Source of the DNA: Himantopus leucocephalus
Lineage: Eukaryota > Chordata > Aves > Charadriiformes > Recurvirostridae
Length of the DNA stretch: 64,000 nucleotides
NCBI GenBank assembly: GCA_003993805.1
Contig: RSEF01000004.1
Location: forward strand, 71,061,923-71,125,922
Direction of reading: 5' to 3'
The translations under genes were made by a program, and so were the position numbers. This document shows positions 12,467 through 25,733 of this stretch, piece by piece. The notes under the pieces were generated by a model, which was not told the DNA's origin, did no database searches, and saw nothing but the letters and a program-made list of their open reading frames with translations. Positions within the stretch are counted from its first letter, which is position 1. Each line of letters begins with the position of its first letter.

Positions 12467-15400
12467 TGTGGAATTCTCCATCATTTCCATTCAAAAGGAT
12501 TAGTGAAGGGCAAAACCAAATTTTTCTTTTCTTATTTTGCCTTGAACAAAGGTTTTGCATTTAATAACCAGAAGGACATTGCAAATAGATGGCAAGCAAA
12601 TCTGAACAGTTTGGTAGTGCTAAATACAGGCTACTGGAAAGCCTGTATCTACCCTTGTGGTTTTGGTTTAAAAAAAGCCTTATTTTGCTTGCAAGCAAAA
12701 TGAAAAAGCCAGTTATTCAAACTAGTGTCGCCCAGGCACTCTTATGAAAATGTAGCTAGTCCAGCAGATGAGCAGAAGCTCACCTGGTAATCGTTTAGCA
12801 AGATCAGAGCCAGCCCTGTCGGAAGAAGGGTAGTACTCCTGGCTGGGAGTGAGGAGCACTTTGGGGACGTGCAAAGCATCTAGGGATGCTTTCCAGAGGT
12901 CACTCTAACAACATTCCAATTGCTATCATTACCTGTGGCCACAGTTTTTGGATCCCATCCTTCCCTTAGTGATCTTCACGTGAGTTTTAACCATATCTCA
13001 GTGGGAGCAGCAGGTTTTACATGATACTTTGGGCAGTAGATATCACTTCAAAACTCCAGCTTACATTTGGGTGCTTCCATTTATAGTGTCCTCTTCTCAG
13101 TGATGATTTGACCGAAGTCAACCGCAAGCAAGAAACTGGCACTGATGGGTTTTTTTTTTCCACTTGTAACTCTTTGAAATGACTATGGCATGGTTCTGGG
13201 GCCACCCTGATGTCTACATCTCTTTTGCTTTTGGTATTTTAAACACTGAAGAGTAATTTTCACAGCCAAGGCTTATGACCAGGTGCAACTGATAGAAGGT
13301 AACCACCACTCACCTGGTGATACCCACGGATCAAGCACTGAAGTGGCTAAGTGGAATTAACTCTTTAAGACTTAATTCTGGACATCAGATTTATGCCTAC
13401 AATTCGTTTACCAGAAAAATCTGTGCAGGAGGTGGATTCTGGGCCTTGAAGGTCTGGTAACCAGGTTTTTCTCTTCCCGTTTTTGTCTTCTCTCAACTTG
13501 CATTTTTGTCTTTTCCTGTTCAGACTCTTCAGTGTTTTCATAAGGGAAAAAAACAGCTTTGCAAACTTTACTCAAGTTATTAATTTCTGTGCAGTGTCCC
13601 ATTTATTTGAGAATTACTCGCAGGTGCAAGGCTTTGCTGTTTTGGGCTCCTTTTCAACAGAATAGAAGGTACCAGCCAGCAGTAATCCCTTTCCAGCGCA
13701 TGATAAGAACCAAGCACTGTCTGGAAGAATGCGTTTACTTTGGAATAGAAAAAAACAACAAGATGAAATTAATAGGCATGAGGCATGCATGAGACAACAG
13801 CAGGTGAATTGTTGGGGTTTTTTTTTTTCCTCTTTCAAAATGTAAAGATAATGTCCAGGAGAAACAAAATCATGACACCAAATGCTCTCTGAGGAAGCCA
13901 TACTTGACTGATGCTATGGTCAGCACAAAGGGTGTTCTGCTATAGTAATGGTCTATGTCTTTCCCGCTGATGTTTTATTAGAAGCATTCATATAAAAGAA
14001 GAAAAACATCTATAGAGAAATTGTTAAGAAAATAAGGGCTTACCTCTCTTACCAATACTACTAAAATTATTCTCTTTTTCTACTAAAGACACAGTAGTGT
14101 GCTTTAGATTTTTGAGGTGGACTGAACGTAAATATTTTCCCCAAATTGACACAGCTGCGTGGCAGAGATATGCTCGGTATGGTTACCTTGCTTGTCAGTG
14201 GATTCACAGCTTCTTGCTAATTCCTTTTCTGCTGTGGCACCACACATATCCTCTCTCATTTTCCTGGCAAGCAGACCAGGCTTTTAAGGGCTCTTAGGGA
14301 CGGTCCCAGTCCTATGGAACCTGGGCTGACTTTCTTGTTCCTTGTGTGCTGGCTTAAAGTCACTCTGATAACGTTACTGTGGAGAGTTTCTGCCAGAACA
14401 ATGTCACCCTATCACTGCATTTGAAAGTAATTGTATCTGTCAAGGGAAGGCTCCGCAACACACAAAATAAGGGGACTTTATTTAATATACTTTCTCTAAT
14501 TACTCCACATGGCCATAACTCAGCTACAGATGCTGAAAAGCCTTGATTTGTTCCTGCAGTCCGTACACAAGTAAAACTAACCATTCACCGGTGAGGGTGG
14601 AATTATTCAGTGCGAATAAATTTGCCGTGAGCAACTAATTCCAGCTTAAGTGAATGAATAGCTTGCAAACTGATTCCCTGCTTTTCTTGAACGCCTCCTG
14701 GCACGTAAGGATTTGCTGGGAGCAGCTGCCGGGCTGGTAGGCAGCTCAGCCACAGACCCTTCCCACCACCCACCGGCTCTGCCAAGTCACCAGGACTGCT
14801 TCTCCTGAGACCTGGTGGGACGAGGGAGGCAGGTTGATGTGAGAGCTGCAAACAACAAACCTCTCTCATCATCATGAACCTCCAGCACTCGCAAGCACAA
14901 AGCATGCGGGGGCCATAACCGTGCCGCACACCCAATCCCGAACTGAAGGGGCTGCCCTTCGTACACCCAAGGGTGGCAATTTTCACCTCTGCCCATGGAA
15001 AATATTCACAAATCGGCTCGTGTTCTATTTGATGAGCTCTGCTGCTTCTCCTGTGCTTGCGTGGGGAGGCAGGGAGGGAAGGGGCAGCAGGCAGATCCCT
15101 GAGGAGCTGAAACTAAATGAGGGCAAATTATTCCCTGTGAAGCTCTGGGCTGCTGTGGGTAGACCATGACCATGTACTGCAGGCCAGTGCCTACCCCAGC
15201 ACTAACCCGCCTTCTAGGTAATTAGAAACGCTCTGTATCACCTTCTCTATTAAGTTCTTAGTCCTCAATATATTACTAGAAGAAGTAGCATCCTACCATT
15301 TTAAGGAGAAAGATTTCTCACCAGTGAGTAAGGAATGTCTGATACATTCAGATTTGCTTTTTTTGACCACCTGCAACCTGTCCCTAAGCATAAATGGCTG

Positions 15401-16011
15401 CCAGCTTTTCTTGAACTTCATGCTGTCCATGGCAATCCTACATTATATAGGATAATGGCTTAAGATTGACTGTGTTGGAGGCAGAAGGGTTGCTGGGGAC
15501 ATTGGTGCAGGATAAATTTGTTTGTATTTTGTGTATGCTTGGAGCAATGGCTGAGAAATAAGTGATGAGTAACAAACCGCCTACTCAAGTCAGCCTCTCT
15601 GGATGTATCCACCTAACTTTAAATAATGCAGCGTGGAAAAAAAATTTATTCACCAAATACTGTTTCCAAGTGAGTTTCTCTGGTGTATCTGCTTTTTTAC
15701 ATACACTCTAAATCATTTGGGGTTTGTTAGGCAGTATTATTTTTACTAAAATGATATTTTGCATTCCACAGCTTCCTGTTTCCTGTAAAGGAAAATGATC
15801 TTAAAATATATAGCTAAGCCACAGGCAGACAGGAACAAGCTAATGCATAGACTGACTCCACCTGTATAAGCCAGAATTTTAAAAAAACAACAACAAGCAA
15901 ATAAAAACTTGCAAAGGTGAAGTTAAAGCAGGCAGCCTGCCTTCTTAAACTTTGACATTTTTTTTGCTTCCAAGTGTCAGGAAGCACAAGACCATACCCT
16001 GCGTAGGCTTT

Positions 16012-16378
16012 CATAGAATCATAGAATCGTTTAAGTCGGAAGGGACCTTTAAGATCATCAAGTCCAACCATCAACCTAACACTGCCAAAACCATCACTAA
16101 ACCATGTCCCTCAGCACCACGTCTACCCGTCTTTTAAATACCTCCAGGGATGGTGACTCCACCACTTCCCTGGGCAGCCTGTTCCAATGCTTGACAACCC
16201 TTTCTGTGAAGAAATTTTTCCTAATGTCCACCCTAAACCTCCCCTGGTGCAACTTGAGGCCATTTCCTCTTGTCCTATTGCTTGTTACTAGTGAGAAGTC
16301 GACCCCCACATCTCTACAGCCTCCTTTTAGGTAGTTGTAGAGAGCCATAAGGTCTCCCCTCCGCCTCCTTTTCGAGCT
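16012..16378 (-). mobile_element. CR1 LINE fragment, 3' end, minus strand
   Basis: It starts at the left with the CR1 tail repeat (CATAGAATCATAGAATCG) and the motif GGAAGGGACCTTTAAGATCA. It then reads into the end of the CR1 reverse-transcriptase ORF, whose minus-strand translation includes [20 protein letters not shown]. About 365 bp is kept; the element is 5'-truncated, as nearly all CR1 copies are. The flanks show no target duplication, which is normal for CR1. Confidence 0.92.
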
Positions 16379-16717
16379 CACTCCTCACTAGAGGTGGTGT
16401 CTAATTCCTTCCGCAGGCTTCCAGGCTCTGGAATAATTTCTTCTGGAAAAGTGGTGTCTGGCACATGGGTGTGGGGCCGAGGGAAGCTGCAAATAGCAGG
16501 GTACCCGGCAGCTGCTCCGGGAACCAACGTGCAGGGATATAGGACTGACCTGGTCTGGCCAGCTTTGAATAAACACTACGAGTGTCCTTGCTTCACTTCA
16601 GCTTTCACAGCGAGGTGGCTTTGCCTCTTCCACTGCTGCTACGTGTTTGTTACCTCCTCTGTGCATCACCAGCTTTGTGTGGGCACGGGCAGATAAAAAG
16701 ACTTTTTACCATGGTCT

Positions 16718-16995
16718 GTAAGGACAGGACAAGGGGCAACAGTTTTAAACTAAAAGTGGGTAAGTTTAGAATGGATATAAGGAAGAAAAACTTTACAATA
16801 AGGGTGGTGAGGGACTGGCACAGGTTGCCCAGAGAAGCTGTGGAAGCTCCATCCCTGGAGGTGTTCAAGCCCTGGAGGGCTTTGAGCAACCTGCTGTAGT
16901 GGGAGGTTTCCCAGCCCATGGCGGGGGGTAGGAACTAGATGATCTTTGAAGGACCCTTCCAACCCAATCCAGTCTACGTTTCTGTGATTCTGTGT
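16718..16995 (+). mobile_element. CR1 LINE fragment, 3' end, plus strand
   Basis: The plus strand encodes the same ORF2 end ([16 protein letters not shown]) from about 16735. It then continues into the CR1 3' region (GAAGGACCCTTCCAACCCAA) and ends in TCTGTGATTCTGTG. It lies in head-to-head orientation with the copy at 16012-16378, with about 340 bp of unassigned sequence between them. It differs enough from that copy to be an independent insertion. Confidence 0.92.
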
Positions 16996-19900
16996 AGGAC
17001 AAAGAATGAAGGCCACTTTGACAGTGAAACCAGTGGAGGTGGCTCTCACCATCCTGGTTGTGCTGGGAGGCTCCTACCTCCCGGACAGGTAGATACTCAG
17101 TGCAAAAAAAGTTAACAACCCTTGCCTACAGCAAGGCAATCTCCAAATCTTCCCTGGAAAAACTACGGACAAAGTCACATCAGCCCATGGAGAAACTAGG
17201 CTGATAAAGGAGTGAAGACCTTGAAGCTCCCATCTTACTGGGAGCCAGGCTGCAACTCCAGATGCACTTGACAGAAGCCAGAGGTCACCCATCTCTGAGC
17301 CTTTCCCCACCACGCTGGAAGAGGCGTTGCAGTCGGTGAGTCACACTTGTCACCGGTTCCTGCAGACGTCCAGTTAGTGCTGGCACATGAGCTGTGCCTC
17401 AAAAATCACTTCTGACTTCTACTGGCGCTCAGGTTTATAAGTCTTGAATTGAAGGGCCTTAAAAGTCTGGGACTGGAGTACCTCAGACATCTCCTCCCCG
17501 TCTGTGATTACTGAGCTCGTCAGTGCCGTGGTAGGTGCCGCTGGTAACCAGGAGGGTGGTATTTTCTGTGCTACAGTGTAGACAAGGACAAGTCATATTA
17601 GAGAACCTGAGAGGCTAGAAGAGAAAATAAAAGCCTGAGAACAGGCATATCCCAGAGCATGAGAGCCTGGTTTTGTCTCGTGCCTTCAACTTTGCTGCAC
17701 CTTCTGCCTTCACTGATTACGGAATCAGCCTCTTGATTTTTCTGACATTTAGATGTTGTTTTCTTTGTTTGCGGCTTCTTACACATGGTTTCCAGTTCTG
17801 AGTTTGTTGAGCCAGGCATCTCAGAAATCTTTTTTAATGTCAGTTGCAATTCCTACTTTTCTGGCAATCCTCTTCTGGATTTCCTTACTCACAGCTTTTG
17901 CCTGTGCCCCAGGATGACAAGAATCTACAGTGTCCCTATTTCCCTTCTCTCAGATATTAGATATATCATTAGATATATATGAGGGGTGTCTCTAGTTGGC
18001 AACAACATTTTTACTGCTTCATAACAGCGAGAAAAAAAAGTACCATTATGTTTTCAGAAAGAAGTGAGTGCAACAAAAAAGCTGCCATATGAATTGAACA
18101 TGCAGGGTGGTAGACCCGATGAGGTCTCCAAGCCCTTTGGTGTGATGGCAGTCACCTCTACAACTGCTGCGCTGGGACTGCGGATTGCCTGAGGTGTGAG
18201 GAGAACGACTGAATTCCCTAGAAACGTGTGAAACCTAGAAAGTGACTGGTCCTACAATTCTGTTTATGCAGTGTCCTCCAAAGTTAGTGGCCTCCAAACC
18301 AGCTGGCTTTGGATCAGGCCCCTGCTACCTTCCTGCTGGTTTGGAAGAAATAAGAAGGGCCAAGTGGCTACACGAAACACATCATTCATGGTGGGGGTCT
18401 ACATACGTGAAGTAAAGCTGTGCATAGATATGTGTATGTGTGTGCGTGTGAAAGAAGTGTTCTGCTATGGGAAGTTAGCTTAAACTGAGTTTTTTTTAAC
18501 AGAACTAAAACCAGAAGGTTTTTCCAGCTTCAAATATTTATACGAACAAGAGTGCTGTACTATATCAATCAAACACTCGTGGACTAAAGACGCGCTGAAA
18601 TCTATGTACCTGATCTCTCAGAGAGCTCTGTGAGCTGCTTGGAGCTAGTTTATGTTAAAAAAAAAAAAAAAAAAAAAATCTAACCCAAATGACAATACCA
18701 GAGCTTGTTAGTTCTCTGTTTACACTGTGTGAACTTAAGTTACCAGCACGACAGGAGAGGATGTATATTTTAGATAACACAATCTGGTTTCTATCTTTTG
18801 TATTTTTAGATTTTAATCCTATCAGTCTTTTAGCCAAGCAACTGAGTATCAGGTTTAACTATTGTTGCACAGAAGGAAAAATCCCAGATTATCTTAAAAA
18901 AACAACAGGTTTGAGTATAAAAAAAAAAGTTAAACCTAATAATTCCACTTGGAAACTGAGTCAAATTGCTCAAACTCCTCTTTCAGTTCATGAACCTTGC
19001 AGTGATAAAATAAAAGGAAACAGATTTGCAGAATTTTTGGTTCTGTTGCATGCCTTTTTGTCCCTCATGAACAGAAATAGACTCCAAGAACTGCCTTCTA
19101 CAGGCATTATTTCTCAGCAATTTCCATAACACTTCAAGTAAAACATCCACTTTTCCTCTGCCTGCCCTGTAAACACCAATCTGAGAGTCAAGCCAGATCC
19201 TCTGCTCTTCCCGCACGGTTGCAGAGCCCGGCCCCATACCCGGAGCAGCTCCAGGGGCTGTGGGACCTTCTGGGAGCATCTGTGCTGCGCGAATGGGCCA
19301 CCTTCATTTTCTGCCTCACTTACTGCTGCCTCCCTCCTGCTCTCTGAAATAACATTTCAAGCTAATAAGTCTACTTACGGTCTAGTGAGAAAAAATCGTG
19401 GCCTTGGAAGGTTTATTAGCTACAGACAACATAGCTGGGCAATGGGGCTGGAGTTGCAAACTCCAGTTTGGGGGGAATTTTTTGCAAAGATCTGAATACT
19501 CTTGGCAAGCAGCAGAGAGAGGTCAGGGAGTTAATTACCTGTGGAAAGCCACTGGTACAATATGGCAGTAATTATGCCCTGAAACCCCTTGGCACCAAAC
19601 ATGAGGATAATAAGGAACTGGTGAAGCGCTGTCTTCACTTGGGACAGTCTTACGTATTCTTGGGGAAAGGTGTATCACCACGTGAAGCTAAGGCCACCTC
19701 TGCATCCTTGAAAGCCATCCTGCTGTCCCAGGAGAATGGGCAGGTCATGAAGATGACCATACCCAGTTGTGTTTGAGGTTCAGGAGCTGGCTGTGGCCAG
19801 ACAGTTTCCCTCCTTGCTACTTCCATGTCTGCTGTGATAACCACTACCTGTGCTGGGCAAGCAAGGGTAACTTGGTTAAAGAAGGTTAGTGTCGCACATT

Positions 19901-22900
19901 CTGTGCAGGTCAGGATATTATCCAAGCTGATTTCCACCAAAGCAAGCAAACCCGGGACGCAATAGGAGCCGAGTGCCTGGTTAAACTAAATGGGAATTTT
20001 GCCTGAGTAAGGTTTGTAGTTCAGATCTTTAATACAAACCAAGTCAAGAAAAACATGTTTGACTCAGCACTAGGCTAGCTATTTTAAAAGCTTTGAACAC
20101 CTCTGATGTGACTGTCCTTGAAGAAATTGTTATTTGTGGTGCCATCAGCCAAAAAGATTTGAATTCCTACTGAGGCTTTGCAGGGTGGTTTCCTAGGAAA
20201 TTTATAGCAGTGGTCGCAAAAGCAGCAAAAGCAATTCAGATAAGCAAATAAGTAGATCCAGACCTGCATTTTTCAGTAGATGTAAAATGTAGAGCCAGAG
20301 AAAGAGCAGAAAATTTTGGTTTTACATAAAGGATAGTACTTGGTAATAGATAATATACCATTAACGTGTGCTTAATTTCCAAGAGGCAATAGATAGCTCA
20401 TAACTGTAGCATATAACAACCATAGCAGCTTTTACTGATGCGCTTCAACTTGCCAGGGGGACAGACTAGATATTTGGGTGCTGTGTCATCTCTGCCTTTC
20501 CCAGCAAGTTTCTTGAGGCTTTCTCTGCTTTTGACAGGGATGCATCCTAATGCCCTACCTCCTGGCCACCGCAGCCACCCATGCTCCTCCACCCATCCCA
20601 ACACAGGGTTTAGGCTTCTTTGCTCCTACATCTTGCTCCTCACCCACCCTCACTACAGCTCTGTTAATAAAAACCCTGATATAGCATCTTTTAGCCACTT
20701 AATAACCCTTTCAAAACAGTGCATTAAACATACTTCTGCGTAAAGAAGAACAAACAAATATTTGGAGTTGGTTCCATCTCCAAAAGCAATTTTGGAAAAA
20801 GTATGTGCAAACTCCAGCAGGGTCCCCCTCACGGGTTTCTTTACCCATACCCATTACCACCAATGTATTTATTCCTGTTGTTCCTGCACAAGTGTGTCAA
20901 ACCTTGGTAACGCCTTAGAAACCGCAGGAAGATTTCTGAAGGTTTGCTTGGCCCCTGCCTTCCTCCTCTTCCTCTGGTGGGTGACCCTGTGCCCCGCGAG
21001 CGCCAGCACCCACGGCACCACCACCGGCACTGCCCGATGGACCGATACGCAGTGCAGGAAACCCTGAGGGAGGCTGAATTCATACTGATTCTGGGACTTC
21101 TGGGCACACAGATAACCTCACCGCAAGTCCGAGCTGACTTTCCCTTCAGTGGAGACAACGCTCTGCCGTCCCCACCGCCTGGCTGTTTTCAAGCCCTGTT
21201 ACTTAATCCATGGGGTGATTTATGATCTTTGCTCTATTGGGACTGAGGACCACTACTGATAAAAGGACAGAGGGAAGGGTCTTTTAAAGAGACAGATGAT
21301 TACAGCCCTGTGACAAAAGTCTGAAGACTTTGAAGATTTCTCTTGAGAACAAATGAGGTATCAGATGTCATCCTACGAACACACTGACCTACTCACTTCA
21401 AAATACACTGTCAAAGAAAATAACTACCTGATGCTTTTCCTTGTTCAGCACTACACATGCTTCATATTCATGTTTCCATAGTTTCATATATTTTCCTGTA
21501 ACCACTATACTTATACCTCCTTAGCAATAATAAATACAGTACTCAGAGCACTATCCAAGCTTGATGTTTTGGTTGATCTCCAAAATCCTCTAGGCACAGG
21601 GTCTGCCTGTGGCATCCTTTAGTTTAATATGTCAAATATGATGTAAGAGGCAGAGGCACTGGCTGGAAGCTGGAAATGCAAATATCAGGCTGCCACATTC
21701 CCCTTTCGGCATTTAAACACCTCTTGGTTTCAGCGGAAGTTTAGGCACCGCTACGTCACCTCTCTCTGCAAAACGCAAACGTGGTGGCATGCCTGCAACG
21801 GGGCGGTGTGCAGGGCTTGGAGAGGGCCATCTCCGCAGGAGGCTCAGCTCATGCCCTTTAACAGGGGAGCAAAGCGGCTCCCCTTCAGTATCCTTAATTT
21901 TTTCAATGCCAGCTTTGGTGCGCATCACTCCAAACGGGAGCCACAACCTTTCTCCTGACTGCAGGAGGGCCAAAGGCCAGCACACCCCTGACACCACGCT
22001 CAGGGAGGTGCCCAAAGCCAGGCTGGATATATTCGAGTGGAGGTGTGCCCAAGGCACAGGATGGAGAAAGCCAAGAGAAATGCCCGAGACACAGGCAGGT
22101 TGAAACCCAGAGCGGGGTTAGAAAAGGAGGAAAGCAAGACGGATGAATCACGAAATGAACAGCAGCGCACTGTCTCTCTTTTCATACCCCACTTACAAAA
22201 GGATGTGATTTTCTGATGAGCGATCATGGGACAGAGCAGAGGCTAGCCAACAAGTGACTTCCATAATAAGCTTACACTAAAGGATGTGATGCCAAAACAC
22301 CCTGTAACAAGGATACTAAAGAACAGTTTTAATAACATATTCCAAACTTCCTGAGGTTGTTTATACCTTACTTCAGACTGATGAAAAGCTTTTTCTTACA
22401 TGTGGACTGGTGTGAAATACCTTTTAGCTAGTGCTAAAAGATCTGGGGGTAGAACACAGCACATACTTTCTCAGCTAAGGACAGAAGAATTGCTTATATA
22501 CCTCAAGAAAAAAAACAGTCACATAATTACAAGATGTGGGGTTTATTCCAAAGCCTTTCTTCCTATAAATTAACATCTCAAACAGGAGATTAGCTGTTAT
22601 TTTTAAAGTAATTTTATGATGTAGATGTTACTCTGCAGCTTTTTCTTTCTCAGACATCCGAAGAGCTCTGGGAATCCATGAAGACCTGTGAAACATCACA
22701 TGAAAATCATTAGTCTGACCAGAAAGAGGGCCAGATTCCCTTCTGCACCCCAGATGCAAACCCCACTGACAGTGGCACAAAGCTCAAGAGTAAGAACCAT
22801 GAATCAGACCCAAAGTCATTACAGATTGAGACTAGTTACTAATGAATGGCTTGTTTGGTGAGCTGTATGAAAAAAGATGGTGTTTTCAGTACAGATCCTA

Positions 22901-25389
22901 CAAGACAGATGTCCACATTTCAGAAATTACTTCCAAACTGGCACTACTTGGCACTCTCAGAAGGGAGAAAAAAAAAATATGTAAAAGAACACTCTTAATC
23001 TAAAAACATATTTGTGTCTGAACTATATTTACCCACTATGGCCTGTGAGCTTTTGAAGGAAAGGCTCTGTTCTGCAGTTGTGTTGTTGATTGTGGCAGTC
23101 TCTAGACCTCAGAAATGCTTTAATGCACCTCACCTGAATCGGTAAAAGCCAAAAAAAGCATGCAGATATTTCTAGTTCATCTTCTTCTACTGGGTGTTGC
23201 GCCCCTTTACCTAAGCATCTTCTCCACTTGTTTCCAGCTCTTCTGATTTACTGAAATGCCCCAAAGTTGCCAGGTGAGGACTCTAGTACAAAGGATTTAA
23301 AACCTCCCCTGCAGGCTCAGGCTTCCCAATGACTCTTCGTAGTCCTTTGTGTAGCTCGGAGACTAGAAGTCTCCACACCCAGAGGACAACCCCACAGAGC
23401 TGTGGGCTGGGCACATCTTCAGGGGGAAGGAAACCCCAATTCCACCCTGCTTTCCTCTGCACAAGGGGATTTGTACCTGCACCCCTTCCCCAGGAGACTC
23501 TCTTGGCCTTGCAAAGTGTTGCGCAGCACCAAAAGGCTTCTTCAGTCTCTCCTCTTGATGTAGCCTCACTTTGCACGTTACATTTGAACATGAATCGCTC
23601 CAGAGAGAGCATTACAGTGCAGTGATTCGGGCATCCAGGTGGGAGCTGGGACACGCGGGACCATCAGCTCTAATAAATATTTAATCTTTGTATGCAAAGT
23701 GTAACAGCTTCAGCGGGAGACACTCTGCACCCACCAGCCCCGCTCAGCCCGGAGCCTGCTCAACCGGGGCTGCAGGAAGAGGTTTCAAACAGATGGCGGA
23801 GTTGAACTTGGATCTCCCAAACCATAAGCATGTGCTTTAGTCAATCTGCACATTCAGCCCAATTAGTGAATAGTGCCAGAGCCGCCAAAGCCGCATTTTT
23901 CTCACGCTGAACGATTGATCAAAACAAAAGAAAACATCTCAGCCAGGCTCACCAGTTAGTCTTGCTGCTGATCACGGCCCCACAGGCAGTGCCAGTGTTT
24001 CACAACAGTCGCTTTCTTCGGCTGTCAGCGTGCATCCCTTAGACACCAGCAGGAAATACAGCACGAAACTGGAGACAGGAAATTGTTTAATGACAGAAAT
24101 TGGCAAAGACAGGTGTAATCCTCAAGCTACTTTTAACTCATTTTAGGAAATAAGCAGGTATCATTTTGACAGCATCCCTTTAGCAAACAAAGGTAGGGAT
24201 TCCCACGGTAAGATGTGGTCTTGCCAGAGGACCCAGTCCTAATTCTGTTGGTAAAAGAGAGTGCCAGCTTTATCCCAGCTGGAATGGGAGTTTTTGTGAA
24301 ACCAGTCTAGAAAAGTACATTTTAAATTCAGCTTTTGGTACCATTTAATATTATTGTTGAATGATGGCTGTGGTGAGATACAAATTGAAAGAACTATGTA
24401 AGTACCTGCCCTTGATTTCACAGCTGCTGCATAAACACCAGCTTTGCCTCTGATACTGCCATTTCCTCACCTGTAGCTGCAAACTTTGGGCCAGGTTTAA
24501 CTTTGGTTCATTTTGTCTCCAGCACCTTCCCTACCTGTGGACTTACTCTCTGCTCATTTCCCGCCTTTTCTCATTAGCCTAAAACACACAGGTTTGCTTC
24601 TCAGTTCTCTATTCCCCATTAATTTATTTTTTTTTTTCCACGAAACTCCAGGAAGCATCAAATTTAAACCAGGGAGATTATTTGCATCCTGGGAAGAGTT
24701 CAAGGTTCACACTCCTCTGCTGTTCCTCATCGCAACCAATAGCCCTGCAGCCTCGCTGACAGCTTCCACGCACACAGACAGGGCAGCTGCAGGGGAAAAA
24801 AAAGGACAAACACCACCCTTCTCCAGCTGTGCCTTCGCACACACAGACAAATCCTGCTAGGAAATGACAAGGAACAGCTAAAGGAAATGGACTTCAGAGA
24901 TACAAAACGCTCATCGCTCCCTCCCTAGGAACGGGTGAGATGAAAGAGGAGGTGTCAAATCCAAACCAGACCCTGCACGTACACCTGTGACTGTGTACAC
25001 ACAGCCATCTGAACCTGCAGAAGACAAAAAGCAGACGAACGACTCAACTTGATAAGGGAATATGGGTATTTATGTTATTAAATGCTAATGACTGCACAAA
25101 AGCCAGAGTATAAACCTGGCCTTTGTGAAAATGGGGGAGGTAAATAGAAGTTAATCATTGTTTTCTTGCAGTTCTGTTTTATGGATGTGAATACTTGAGA
25201 ATGAAGGCAGTGCCTGGATCTCCTATTGAGTAAGGCCCTTGAACTTTCTTTTGGTGTTATTCAAATTACTGCTAATTATTAAAGCTCATCCAGGCAAACT
25301 CTAGTACTCTTTAACAACAGCTTCTGGGAATCTCAGTTTTAAAAAGTTGCTAGCAAATTGAAGAAGACAAGAGGAAGGATTTTTTTTTT
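16996..25389. other. Intergenic stretch, no gene recognised
   Basis: It contains a poly-A run at 18657-18678 and a short GT-rich stretch at 18429-18449. The longest open frame (18689-19129) is AT-rich with no recognisable domain. No exon or transposon could be supported. Confidence 0.6.
18657..18678. repeat. Poly-A tract
   Basis: About 22 A with no recognisable retroposon body upstream. Confidence 0.85.
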
Positions 25390-25733
25390 CCTGCCAGAGC
25401 ATGTAACTGTGCACATAATACTACTTNCCTGCCAGAGCATGTAACTGTACACATAATACTACTTAATCAGCGAAATGCTGGTGGTTTTCCCAGAGAGCAA
25501 AGTTCTGGAGAAGGAGCCCTAAAATCTTCTGTGAACTCNTCCTGCCAGAGCATGTAACTGTGCACATAATACTACTTAATCAGCGAAATGCTGGTGGTTT
25601 TTCCAGCGAGCAAAGTTCTGGAGAAGGAGCCCTAAAATCTTCTGTGAACTCCTGTGGACTTCTGTGCCGGTAGAAGGAGAGTCGGACTGGCNCCTGTGGA
25701 CTTCTGTGCCAGTAGAAGGAGAGTCGGACTGGC
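25390..25733. repeat. Triple single-N junction with stepwise duplicated blocks
   Basis: N at 25427, 25539 and 25692. The block starting CCTGCCAGAGCATGTAACTG occurs at 25390-25426 (partial), 25428-25538 and 25541-25651. The block starting CCTGTGGACTTCTGTGCC occurs at 25651-25691 and 25693-25733. The copies differ by single bases. An open frame that spans them contains an X and is an artefact. Confidence 0.85.

Larger units (their letters stand above)
5937..16011. other. Intergenic stretch, no gene recognised
   Basis: The stretch is AT-rich, with only chance-like open frames. It includes the false duplication at 8336-8562 and an A/C-rich low-complexity run at 12400-12466. No RNA gene, CR1 copy or exon-like conservation pattern could be supported. 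Confidence 0.6.

Noticed and set aside
18689..19129. A 146-codon open frame as a small gene
   Set aside because: It is AT-rich, lysine- and serine-rich without a domain, adjacent to a poly-A run, with no splice or retrocopy evidence.
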